Positions 8,283-15,654 of a stretch of DNA of 30,902 bases are shown piece after piece. Source of the stretch: UBA1479 sp963972065 (GTDB taxonomy: Bacteria; Pseudomonadota; Alphaproteobacteria; Rhodospirillales; Casp-alpha2); NCBI GenBank assembly GCA_963972065.1, contig CAXAVJ010000037.1, forward strand, positions 1 through 30,902. Reading direction: 5' to 3'. Both the position numbers and the translations under genes were made by a program. Numbering within the stretch: the first letter of the stretch is position 1; the number at the start of each line of letters is the position of its first letter. A model generated the notes under the pieces. That model was not told where the DNA came from and ran no database searches. It saw only the letters and a program-made list of their open reading frames with translations.

Positions 8283-8951
8283 TTACTCCGCGGCCTGGCG
8301 ACGGCGGGTGCCGTCAGCGGCCGAGGGGGCCTGCAGGACGGCGGTCAGCAGCCGCACCGTGCCCGTGGTCAGGATGCGGTGATTGACGATGAGCCAGACA
8401 TAGAGGATCGAGCCGACCAACGTGGTGTTGAGCGCCACCGACATGCCGCTGATCAGGGTCGCGACCATGGCCCCGACTTTGTTGGCGTCGGACGCCGCCG
8501 CCGGGTCGACCCCCGACAGAGCGATGATGGCGCTCAAGACCGTACCGATCAGGCCCAGCAGGACCAGTGCATTGGCGATATGGCGGACCACAACGATGCG
8601 GTTGGACAAGGTCAGGCGCAGGATCTGCGCCGCGCGGTCGGCCTCCCGATCATCGCCGGCGGCAAGGGCCGCCATATAGGCCGCGGCCGGAGACCCGGCC
8701 GACGGACGGCCGTCCCCGACCTCAACGGCCTGGCGGCCGGTCTGCCACACCTTCCACGCCGCCAGCGCCGTGCCGTAAGCGAACACGGCGCAGATCACGC
8801 CGGTCAGTTCGAGGAGCGGAGCGTCGATGATGGGATCGAGCCAACCCTGAAGATAGGCGGCCCCGACAAAACCGAGGGCGACCACGTTGACCAAAAGGAA
8901 ATGCGCGACAAGCAGATATCGGTACAACACCGTCAGGCCACTCCCCTGCAT
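8283..8951 (-). CDS. MotA/TolQ/ExbB-family proton channel protein
   Basis: Predicted inner-membrane proton channel subunit, 222 residues from the ATG at 8951. Predicted spans lie at about 9-34, 47-69, 121-146 and 165-190. The last two carry the family core: LLGLIGTVLSAIIALSG (131-147) and ATLISGMSVALNTTLVGSI (164-182). A cytoplasmic segment (70-118) connects them. The start is uncertain: the ATG at 8951 has no clear ribosome site, whereas a GTG at 8930 is preceded by AGGGGAG and would give a protein seven residues shorter. First gene of a cluster with an ExbD-like partner directly downstream. Confidence 0.82.
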   Translation of the reverse strand: MQGSGLTVLYRYLLVAHFLLVNVVALGFVGAAYLQGWLDPIIDAPLLELTGVICAVFAYGTALAAWKVWQTGRQAVEVGDGRPSAGSPAAAYMAALAAGDDREADRAAQILRLTLSNRIVVVRHIANALVLLGLIGTVLSAIIALSGVDPAAASDANKVGAMVATLISGMSVALNTTLVGSILYVWLIVNHRILTTGTVRLLTAVLQAPSAADGTRRRQAAE

Positions 8952-9162
8952 CGGGGTGCGGGCGTCCGCACCCGGGAACGCCGCCCTTATACCACGATCT
9001 TCCCGCCCTGATCGCGATTTCAAACGCGACTCACGTAATTGCGATCCCCCGTGTCCCTTCCCGTCCCCGACGGAAATCCTTGGCCCCCGGGCGGGCCGGC
9101 GGGTAATCTCTGGCGCAAAGAAGAACACTTCAACAATCCAGCAACACCAGGGAGCGCGATCC

Positions 9163-10506
9163 ATGACGCCGGGCGCCCGCGTACAAGCCTGCATTGAACT
9201 GTTGGCGCAGATCGCCGCCGAGGCACAGGATGCCAGCGCCGTCATCGACGCCTATTTCCGCACCCGCCGCTATGCCGGGTCCGGCGACCGCCGCACCGTG
9301 ACACACCGCGTCTATGAAAACCTGCGCCACCGCGCCCGTCTGGACTGGTGGATTCAGCGCACGGGCGTGGTCCTCGATTCAACGCCGCGCACCCGCGTCC
9401 TGGCCCAGATGGCGGTCTACGAGCGGGTCTCGCCGGACGAATTGGCGCGGCTGTTTTCGGGCACCCGCCATTGCCCGCCGACCCTCAACAACCGGGAACA
9501 GGAGTTGGCGGAATCCCTTTACGGACGTCCGCCCATGCACATCGACATGCCCGACTGGGTGCGCCTTGAATATCCCTCCTGGATGGGCCCCTCCCTGCGC
9601 GCCATCTTCGGGCGGCGGCTGGAAACGGAACTTCAGGCGCTAAGCCAGACCGCGTCCGTGGACCTCCGCGTCAACACCCTGAAGGCGACCCGGGAACAGG
9701 TGCAGAGCGCATTGACCGGCGACGGCATCGAGGTCGAGCCGACACCGCTGTCGCCGCTGGGCCTGCGGCTGCAATCGCGCGCCCGGCTGGGTGGCACCCA
9801 TGCCTTCAAGCGCGGCCTGTTCGAGGTTCAGGACGAAGGCTCGCAGCTTATCGCCCTGCTGTGCGGTGTGCGCCCGGGCATGACCGTCATCGATTATTGC
9901 GCCGGGGCCGGCGGCAAGACCCTGGCCATGGCGGCGGCGCTTGGGCCCGGCGGCGACAAGGGGATTGAGGACGGCGCACCGCGCGGCCGCCTGATCGCCT
10001 GCGACGTGTCGCGCTATCGCATGGACCGCATGGCGCCGCGCCTGAAACGCGCCGGTGCCGACATGGTGCGCCGACAGGTCGTCTCGGCGCGCGATGACAG
10101 CTGGGTCAAGGCCAACCACGAAATGGCCGACCGGGTGCTGGCCGATGTGCCCTGCACGGGCACGGGGGCTTGGCGGCGCAACCTGGACGCCAAATGGCGG
10201 TTTCGCCCTGACGACCTGGAACACTTGATCGAAATGCAGCGCCTGATCATGGTCCAGGCGGCGTCCCTGGTGGCGCCCAAGGGCCGGCTGGTCTACGCCA
10301 CCTGCTCTTTGTTGCGCGAGGAGAACGAGGAACAGATCGACTGGTTCATGGCCGAGGTCCCCGGTTTCCAAGTCCTGCCGCTGGCCGAAGTCTGGACGGA
10401 AACCGTCGGCGGGCCGCCGCCCAACGAAGGCGATTTTTTGCGCCTGTCACCAGCGTCGACGGGAACCGATGGATTTTTCTGCGCAGTTCTGGAAAAATCA
10501 GATTAA
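9163..10506 (+). CDS. rsmB: RsmB-like 16S rRNA (cytosine-C5) methyltransferase
   Basis: SAM-dependent m5C methyltransferase, most likely for 16S rRNA C967. The 447-residue protein has an N-terminal NusB-like helical region (about 1-125) and a Fmu/Sun catalytic domain. The SAM motif DYCAGAGGKT is at 244-253, the PC motif DVPCTGTGAWRRN at 328-340 (C331) and the TCS motif with nucleophile C381. A small insertion (GPGGDKGIEDGAPRG, ~261-275) lengthens the loop after motif I. The ATG at 9163 gives the normal N-terminus; a longer in-frame extension upstream is not conserved-looking. In relatives this gene commonly sits near guaB and guaA. Confidence 0.88.
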   Translation: MTPGARVQACIELLAQIAAEAQDASAVIDAYFRTRRYAGSGDRRTVTHRVYENLRHRARLDWWIQRTGVVLDSTPRTRVLAQMAVYERVSPDELARLFSGTRHCPPTLNNREQELAESLYGRPPMHIDMPDWVRLEYPSWMGPSLRAIFGRRLETELQALSQTASVDLRVNTLKATREQVQSALTGDGIEVEPTPLSPLGLRLQSRARLGGTHAFKRGLFEVQDEGSQLIALLCGVRPGMTVIDYCAGAGGKTLAMAAALGPGGDKGIEDGAPRGRLIACDVSRYRMDRMAPRLKRAGADMVRRQVVSARDDSWVKANHEMADRVLADVPCTGTGAWRRNLDAKWRFRPDDLEHLIEMQRLIMVQAASLVAPKGRLVYATCSLLREENEEQIDWFMAEVPGFQVLPLAEVWTETVGGPPPNEGDFLRLSPASTGTDGFFCAVLEKSD

Positions 10507-10507
10507 C

Positions 10508-10519
10508 ATTGTATACAAA
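10508..10519. promoter_or_regulatory. palindromic operator candidate upstream of TauD-type gene
   Basis: ATTGTATACAAA, containing the perfect 10-bp palindrome TTGTATACAA at 10509-10518, fills part of the 36-bp gap between rsmB and the dioxygenase gene, 24 bp before its ATG. The same palindrome precedes the split decarboxylase genes at 25233-25244 and was not seen elsewhere in the window. The shape (GTATAC core) resembles operators of GntR/FadR-type repressors. No such regulator is encoded here. Confidence 0.5.
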
Positions 10520-10542
10520 ATTAGTCTGCCGGAGAGGAAGCC

Positions 10543-11568
10543 ATGCCCACCACGACCAACGACAATCTGCAACCCGCCCAAGGCGCCTCATGCTGGACCG
10601 GCCCACAGCTGGCCGGATCTCGTTCCTGGATCGTCGAAATATCCGACGCGGACCGCGCCGCCATCATGGGCGCACTTGACGCCAGCGCCGGCTGCGATCC
10701 CCTGACGATGACCGCCGATGATTTTCCCGTTGGCGCCTTTGCAAAGAACCTGGCCGCCCTGCGCCGCGAGGCCGCCTTCGGCACCGGGTTCTTCCTGCTG
10801 CGCACGGGACTGGGGAATTTGGACGAGGAACAGGCCAGGCGGATGATCTGGGGCATGGGCCAGTATCTGGGCATTCCGCAGATCCAGGATGCCCGCCAAA
10901 CCCTGCTGCACGACGTTCGCGACACCGGTGCCAACCTGCAAAAACAGGCCGACGTGCGCACCTATCAAACCAACGAGGCGCAACCCTTCCACAACGATGG
11001 CGGCGACATCTTCGCCCTGTTGTGCCGGCGTCAGTCAACGGGTGGCGGGAAGTCCCTGATCGTCAGCGCCCATACCGTGTTCAACGAAATCCTCCGCCGT
11101 CGGCCCGACCTGGCCAAGGTGTTGACCGAACCGTTCTATTTCGACGCCCGCGGCCAGGCCCTCCCGGGACGGCCCTGGTATCAGGCCCTGCCGATCTTCC
11201 AGTTCCACGGCGGACATTGGTTCGTCATGTACAAACGCCATTACATCGACCTGGCCCAGCGGTCCGACGAAATTCCCCGACTGACCGATGCCCAGATCGA
11301 GGCCATGGACCTTTTGGACGCGCTTTGCGACGACCCCAATTTCCATCTGTCGTTCGAAATGTCGCCGGGCGACATGGTGGTCGGCAACAACTTCACCACC
11401 CTGCACGCCCGCACCGCCTTCACGGACCCGGAACCGGCATCCGGCGAAAAGCGGCACATGCTGCGCCTGTGGCTCGGCATCGAAGACGGCCTCGCCTTGC
11501 CGCCGGCCTTTGCGGAAACCCGGGAATTCGGCCCCCTGTTCGAAACGACGCACCGCATCGCGATATAA
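10543..11568 (+). CDS. TauD/TfdA-family Fe(II)/2-oxoglutarate-dependent dioxygenase
   Basis: Predicted non-haem iron oxygenase of 341 residues that couples 2-oxoglutarate decarboxylation to hydroxylation of an unknown substrate. The iron ligands are H150 and D152 (FHNDGGD) with the distal H288 (FTTLHARTAF), and R308 (MLRLWL) is placed to bind 2-oxoglutarate. The length exceeds TauD (~280) because of an N-terminal ~75-residue extension, as in gamma-butyrobetaine-hydroxylase-like and uncharacterised TfdA relatives. The start has a GGAGAGGAAG ribosome site. The palindrome just upstream links its control to the decarboxylase genes near 25 kb, suggesting a role in breakdown of an organic sulfonate, phosphonate or betaine-like compound; this is an inference. 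Confidence 0.8.
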   Translation: MPTTTNDNLQPAQGASCWTGPQLAGSRSWIVEISDADRAAIMGALDASAGCDPLTMTADDFPVGAFAKNLAALRREAAFGTGFFLLRTGLGNLDEEQARRMIWGMGQYLGIPQIQDARQTLLHDVRDTGANLQKQADVRTYQTNEAQPFHNDGGDIFALLCRRQSTGGGKSLIVSAHTVFNEILRRRPDLAKVLTEPFYFDARGQALPGRPWYQALPIFQFHGGHWFVMYKRHYIDLAQRSDEIPRLTDAQIEAMDLLDALCDDPNFHLSFEMSPGDMVVGNNFTTLHARTAFTDPEPASGEKRHMLRLWLGIEDGLALPPAFAETREFGPLFETTHRIAI

Positions 11569-11604
11569 AATTTCTTCCGTTGACATAATATCGGAATTTT
11601 ATTA

Positions 11605-11727
11605 TCGAATTTAACGATTCGTTATGGTATTGTTGCTACGCTACCAGAAGGTGGAAACGCCTTGTGTGGCGGAGACGTCGGACGAGGCATCGGCGCCAGG
11701 GATTGCTCCCCTGGCCCGGGTTTTTCG
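11605..11727 (+). ncRNA. possible small RNA ending in a terminator-like hairpin
   Basis: No coding signal is seen, but successive hairpins are. CTACC/GGTGG lies at 11641-11654, CGCC/GGCG at 11658-11671, and a perfect 7-bp stem GCCAGGG (11695-11701) with CCCTGGC (11709-11715) is followed five bases later by TTTTT (11721-11725). An AT-rich stretch upstream contains TTGACA at about 11580-11585, with several possible -10 boxes around 11597-11625. The 5' end is a guess and I do not recognise the RNA family. Confidence 0.28.
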
Positions 11728-11745
11728 TTCATCGGGAGAAGACAG

Positions 11746-11820
11746 ATGAAACAGGCCCAGCACATGCAAGCCCCCCGCGAAAACGATCATCCGTTGGAAG
11801 GCCCCCACCCGACCGACTGA
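11746..11820 (+). CDS. possible 24-residue small protein or leader peptide
   Basis: ATG at 11746 with a good GGGAGAAG ribosome site 5-12 bases upstream, encoding MKQAQHMQAPRENDHPLEGP and four more residues before TGA. The peptide is polar, with neither membrane segment nor codon run suggesting attenuation. It begins 20 bp after the terminator-like hairpin above. From its stop to 12015 I see no further gene, only GC-rich sequence with a short GTCC/GGAC hairpin near 11832-11844. Chance is a real alternative. Confidence 0.25.
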   Translation: MKQAQHMQAPRENDHPLEGPHPTD

Positions 11821-12015
11821 GTCAGGGGCCCGTCCTTTCCGGACCTTCCGCGTCCGGGTTGCGCTTTAACCAATTTCGTCGCGCCGCTTCATCGCTGACG
11901 CCAACCGGACCAGTGGGTCCATCGCGGGACCATCATCGTATCGCCCGTCGATGCAGACATTCCCCCGCCTTTCCGCTAAAAATTCCCAACAGGCCCAACA
12001 CTCAGAGAGCACGCC

Positions 12016-12354
12016 ATGAGTTCCTACGAAGATGACCTGCGCCGTCAGCAGCAGTTCCTGCGCAAGGCGGAATTACTGATTTCCCAGGCCAACCGCGAAA
12101 TCATCGGCCCGATGATTCCCGAAATCAACGAGGCCCGTGTCATCAATTTCGCCCGCGCCGTGGCCCATCTGCGTGGCCGCTACCTACAGGCCTCATTCAA
12201 CATTTCCAACGTCGCCGAGGGCGAAGCCCCCTCCGACGCCGAGATCACCAACCTGCGCAAATACCGCGACATTTACGAAGAAGCCAAGAAGGCCTATGAG
12301 GAACTGACCCACGCCATTGAACGCGGCTACATTCACATCTCCGAAAAAGACTGA
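12016..12354 (+). CDS. small helical protein of unknown function
   Basis: Not recognised. 112 residues, strongly charged and predicted almost wholly alpha-helical. It has no signal peptide or membrane segment, so it is probably cytoplasmic and may be a coiled-coil or helical-bundle protein. Notable stretches are RRQQQFLRKAELLISQANRE (about 9-28) and YRDIYEEAKKAYEELTHAIE (about 83-102). The start follows an AGAGAG ribosome site. Codon use matches the neighbouring genes, supporting a real gene. The next gene starts 25 bp downstream, so the two may be co-transcribed. Confidence 0.75.
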   Translation: MSSYEDDLRRQQQFLRKAELLISQANREIIGPMIPEINEARVINFARAVAHLRGRYLQASFNISNVAEGEAPSDAEITNLRKYRDIYEEAKKAYEELTHAIERGYIHISEKD

Positions 12355-12379
12355 TCCAAAAAGGCCGAACTCTCACATC

Positions 12380-13243
12380 ATGGACCACGCAGCCCTCGCC
12401 CAAGACGTGGCGGCCCTTGCCGCCAAAGCTCAACGCATCGAAACGCCGGGCCCCAACGGCCCCTGTATCTGGCACCGCTGGGAAGGCGGCGGCCCGACTC
12501 TCGTGCTGCTGCACGGTGGCTGGGGGTCGTGGACCCACTGGTATCAGTCCATTCCCCTGCTGACGCCGCATTTCACCGTGCTGGCCGCCGACACGCCGGG
12601 ATTCGGCGACAGCGGCGCCCCGCCCAAGCCGACCTCCCCCGATGACATCGCCGATATTCTCGTCGCCGGCCTGGACCAGCTTGTGCCCGCGGGCGAGACC
12701 TTCCATCTCGCCGGTTTTTCCTTCGGCGGCCTGATCGGCAGCGTCGTCGCGTCGAAAACACCCGGCCGCTGCCGCAGCTTCGTCATGGTCGGGGCCAGCG
12801 GCTTCGGCGTGCTGCACGCGCCGCCCCAGGGCACGGCCCTGGCCGAGGACGGCATGACCGACGACGAGATCGACGAATTGCAGCGCCGCAACCTGCAGAT
12901 CCTGATGATGCACGACCCGGCCAACATCGACGATCTGGCCGTGCACCTGCACCGCCGCAATCTGGAACGCGGGCGTATCCGCTCGCGGCCGATCTCGCTG
13001 ACCGACCGGCTGCTGCGCGCCCTGCCCGACATCAAGGCGTCCATGGCCGGAATCTGGGGCGAACACGACATCACCGTGATGGGCCAGGAGGGCCTGGATA
13101 AGCGCAAGGAAATCATCCGAAGCTTCCAGCCCGAGGCCCCCTTCCACATCATCAAGGACGCCGGTCATTGGGTGATGTACGAAGCGGCGGAGGAATTCGC
13201 CGACACCCTGACGAACACCTTGAAGACCCTCACGCCCTACTGA
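12380..13243 (+). CDS. alpha/beta-hydrolase fold enzyme
   Basis: 287-residue alpha/beta hydrolase with no signal peptide. The oxyanion-hole motif LHGGWGSW is at 44-51, the nucleophile elbow GFSFGG puts the catalytic serine at S114, and the acid and base are D230 (GEHD) and H263 (DAGHWVMYE). A helical cap lies at about 140-215. The family includes esterases, C-C bond hydrolases and lactonases; sequence alone does not decide the substrate. The ATG at 12380 begins a plausible N-terminus; the longer reading frame overlaps the previous gene. Confidence 0.85.
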   Translation: MDHAALAQDVAALAAKAQRIETPGPNGPCIWHRWEGGGPTLVLLHGGWGSWTHWYQSIPLLTPHFTVLAADTPGFGDSGAPPKPTSPDDIADILVAGLDQLVPAGETFHLAGFSFGGLIGSVVASKTPGRCRSFVMVGASGFGVLHAPPQGTALAEDGMTDDEIDELQRRNLQILMMHDPANIDDLAVHLHRRNLERGRIRSRPISLTDRLLRALPDIKASMAGIWGEHDITVMGQEGLDKRKEIIRSFQPEAPFHIIKDAGHWVMYEAAEEFADTLTNTLKTLTPY

Positions 13244-13320
13244 CCCGCCCATAAGCCGTTGCCTCACCCCCGCCCCTCGGCCAATAATCGAGACGAGGGA
13301 AGCAACGGAGGCATTAGGTC

Positions 13321-13797
13321 ATGGCGGGCGTGCTCGACACCCTGACGGATTTGTATCGGGAGCAGATGGCGCGGCACCAGAACCGCCCGTTCCTGGAGGC
13401 CGTGATGTCGGCCGCCGCCCTGGTCTGCGCCGCCGACGGGCAGGTGACTTTTCCCGAACGCATGCGCCTGGACCAGATCGTCGAGGCCATCAAACAGTTG
13501 CAGGTGTTCGACCCCCACGAAGCCGTCGACCTGTTCAACGATTACACGGCGGAAATCCAGGACGATCCGAAAACAGGGCGCGAAGCCGCCTTCCAGCGCA
13601 TCGAACCCGTGGCCGACAACCCGGAAACGGCGTCGCTCATCCTGCGGGTCTGCATGGGCATTCTCGAGGTCGAAGGCGAAGACAACCTAACCGAACAGAT
13701 CGAGGTCGTCAGCCTGTGTTCGCGCCTGGGGATCGAGCCGAAGGAACTCGGTCTTTACGTGGACGACCTCCCCAACATTCCCGACGAAAAGGCATGA
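13321..13797 (+). CDS. TerB-like domain protein
   Basis: 158-residue all-helical cytoplasmic protein of the TerB/TerB-like group (tellurite-resistance domain; real functions mostly unknown, with metal binding and membrane-associated stress roles proposed). The characteristic repeat of acidic helices appears as AAALVCAADGQVTFPERMRLDQ (about 31-52), with D-x-x-x-x-x-x-E spacing, and again as CMGILEVEGEDNLTEQIEVV (about 111-130). A strong GGAGG ribosome site precedes the start. The DUF4126-type membrane protein begins 7 bp after its stop, so they form an operon. A second TerB-like domain occurs at the end of the 713-residue protein at 18886. Confidence 0.8.
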   Translation: MAGVLDTLTDLYREQMARHQNRPFLEAVMSAAALVCAADGQVTFPERMRLDQIVEAIKQLQVFDPHEAVDLFNDYTAEIQDDPKTGREAAFQRIEPVADNPETASLILRVCMGILEVEGEDNLTEQIEVVSLCSRLGIEPKELGLYVDDLPNIPDEKA

Positions 13798-13804
13798 GCC
13801 CCCA

Positions 13805-14563
13805 ATGGAGCCGTTGACCGCCCTTGCCGTCGCCCTGGGATCCGCCTGGGGCAGCGGACTGAACCTGTATGCCACCGTGCTGATCCTGGGCGGTCTGGAT
13901 GCCTTCGGCGTGATCTCCCTGCCGGACAGCATGGCCGTGCTGTCCTCGACCTGGGTGCTGGCGGCGGCGGCACTGCTGTATTTCATCGAATTCTTCGCCG
14001 ACAAGATTCCCGGCCTGGATTCCATCTGGGACCTGATCCATACCTTCATCCGCATCCCGGCGGGTGCGCTCATGGCCGCCGGTGCCGTCGGCGGGCTGGA
14101 TTTCATGAACGACGAATTGCAGACCGTGGCGGCCCTTCTGGGCGGCGGCATGATCGCCGCCGGCACCCACGCCGCCAAGGCGGGATCGCGCGCCGTCATC
14201 AACACCTCGCCCGAACCGTTCTCCAACTGGGGCATGAGTCTGTTCGAGGACTTTCTGGTGTTCGGCGGCCTGGCGCTGGCCGTATTCAACCCGGTCGCCT
14301 TCCTGATCGGCCTCGGCCTGTTCGCCCTGCTGGTGATCTGGCTGGTGCCGAAAATCTGGCGCGGCATCCGGCGGTTCTTCGGCGGCTACAAGGACCCGGA
14401 AACCCTGCGCCATCCCAAACCGGGCATGGCGGGCATGGGATCGGCGGGCTTTTCCGGCGGCCCCGGTGACTGGGCCCCGCCCGACGGCAGCCGCCCTCAG
14501 GACGCACCCGCCGCCGGCACAACCGAGGTCGCCAAACGGCCGGGAAGCGACATCACGCCTTAG
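13805..14563 (+). CDS. DUF4126-type membrane protein
   Basis: 252 residues with several hydrophobic segments (about 5-30, 45-63, 80-100, 105-122 and 145-185). The pattern GSGLNLYATVLILGG, FIEFFADKIPGLDSIWD and AAGTHAAKAGSRAVINTSPEP matches the DUF4126 family of unknown function. After the last span comes a soluble tail of about 60 residues rich in Gly, Pro and Ala. Translationally close to the TerB-like gene upstream (7 bp), suggesting the two proteins act together at the membrane. Confidence 0.8.
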   Translation: MEPLTALAVALGSAWGSGLNLYATVLILGGLDAFGVISLPDSMAVLSSTWVLAAAALLYFIEFFADKIPGLDSIWDLIHTFIRIPAGALMAAGAVGGLDFMNDELQTVAALLGGGMIAAGTHAAKAGSRAVINTSPEPFSNWGMSLFEDFLVFGGLALAVFNPVAFLIGLGLFALLVIWLVPKIWRGIRRFFGGYKDPETLRHPKPGMAGMGSAGFSGGPGDWAPPDGSRPQDAPAAGTTEVAKRPGSDITP

Positions 14564-14606
14564 GGGCCGCCCCTAGATGAGGATGGCCTCCGCCAACCGC
14601 AACCTT

Positions 14607-14672
14607 CCCGTCACCCCCGGGCTTGACCCGGGGGTCCCCATGGATGGCCGGGTCACGCCCGGCCATGACGGC
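14607..14672. repeat. REP-like double hairpin between convergent genes
   Basis: Two adjacent inverted repeats: CCCCCGGG-CTTGA-CCCGGGGG-type at about 14613-14633 and GGCCGGG-TCAC-CCCGGCC-type at about 14646-14664, bordered by CGTCA and TGACG. This layout resembles a dispersed intergenic element common in Rhodospirillales genomes. It lies between the stops of the DUF4126-type gene and the dehydrogenase gene and may end both transcripts. Confidence 0.7.
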
Positions 14673-14674
14673 GC

Positions 14675-15631
14675 CTAAACGATGTTGGCTGGCGTCCCGT
14701 TCTTGAAGTTCTCGATATTGCGGATCAGCTGTTCCGCCATGGCTTCGCGGGCCGTGTTTCCCGCCCAGGCCGTATGCGGGGTCAGGATGAAATCGGGCCG
14801 CCCGACCAGGGCCATGAAGGGATGATCGGCAGGCGGCGGCTCCGACGACACAACATCCATTCCCGCGCCCGCGATCAGGCCCTCCGTCAGGGCCTGAACC
14901 AAAGCATCCTCGTCGATCAGGCCACCCCGCGCCGTATTAATGATCAGCGCCGTGCGCTTCATGCGCTTGAATTCATCCAACCCGATCATGCCGCGGGTTT
15001 CCGGTGTCAGGGGACAGTGCAGGGTCAACACGTCCGCCGTCTCGATGGCTTCGTCCCAGGGGATCAGGGGGGCATCCGGCGCGGCATCGCCCTTGCGGCC
15101 GACAAACACGACCTCCATCCCGAAACCCTTTGCGATCGTGGCAACGCCCTGGCCCAAGGACCCCCGCCCGACGATGGCCAGGCGCGTGCCGTAGAGGTCG
15201 CGCAGTTCGTGGGTGAAGAAGGTGAAAGTGCCGGCCTGCTGCCATTTGCCGGCCTTCACGTCGGCGAGGTAGCCAATGATCTGGCGGCGCAGGGTCAGGA
15301 TCAGGCCGAAGGCATGTTCCGGCACGGAATGTTCCGCATAGCCCCGCACGTTGCACACGGTAATGCCGCGTTCCTTGGCGGCGGCCAGATCGATGATGTC
15401 CGTGCCCGTGGCGCAGACGGCGATCAGCTTCAACCCCGGGGCGGCGTCCATCTCGGCGGCCCCCACCTTGATCTTGTTGGAGACCACGATGGTCGCATCC
15501 TTGATGCGGGCCGCGACCTCGCCGGGTTTGGTCTCGTCATGGTCGATCCATTGATGGGCGAACGCGGGCGGGCGCAGCACCGTGCCGGGGGCAAGGGATC
15601 CGTGATCAAGGAAGACAATGGTATCGGTCAT
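14675..15631 (-). CDS. D-2-hydroxyacid dehydrogenase, glycerate/hydroxypyruvate type
   Basis: NAD(P)H-dependent interconversion of a D-2-hydroxyacid and its 2-oxoacid; hydroxypyruvate or glyoxylate is likely given resemblance to glycerate dehydrogenase. 318 residues. The Rossmann motif VGRGSLGQG is at 154-162, and the catalytic triad is R235 (NTARGG), E264 (DVVSSEPP) and H286 (TPHTAW). The region ATGTDIIDLAAAKERGITV (75-93) matches the hydroxypyruvate reductase subgroup. It starts 23 bp after the stop of the mandelate-racemase-like gene and closes the fetAB operon. The two enzymes could form a short pathway making and then reducing a 2-oxo acid. Confidence 0.87.
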   Translation of the reverse strand: MTDTIVFLDHGSLAPGTVLRPPAFAHQWIDHDETKPGEVAARIKDATIVVSNKIKVGAAEMDAAPGLKLIAVCATGTDIIDLAAAKERGITVCNVRGYAEHSVPEHAFGLILTLRRQIIGYLADVKAGKWQQAGTFTFFTHELRDLYGTRLAIVGRGSLGQGVATIAKGFGMEVVFVGRKGDAAPDAPLIPWDEAIETADVLTLHCPLTPETRGMIGLDEFKRMKRTALIINTARGGLIDEDALVQALTEGLIAGAGMDVVSSEPPPADHPFMALVGRPDFILTPHTAWAGNTAREAMAEQLIRNIENFKNGTPANIV

Positions 15632-15654
15632 GGCGGGAACTTTCGGGCTGGGGA

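Noticed and set aside
11641..11727. Guanidine-III (ykkC-III) riboswitch, because of CGGACGAGG
   Set aside because: The other conserved parts of that pseudoknot (ACCCGG and GACAAGACGG) are missing, and the downstream gene has no guanidine link.
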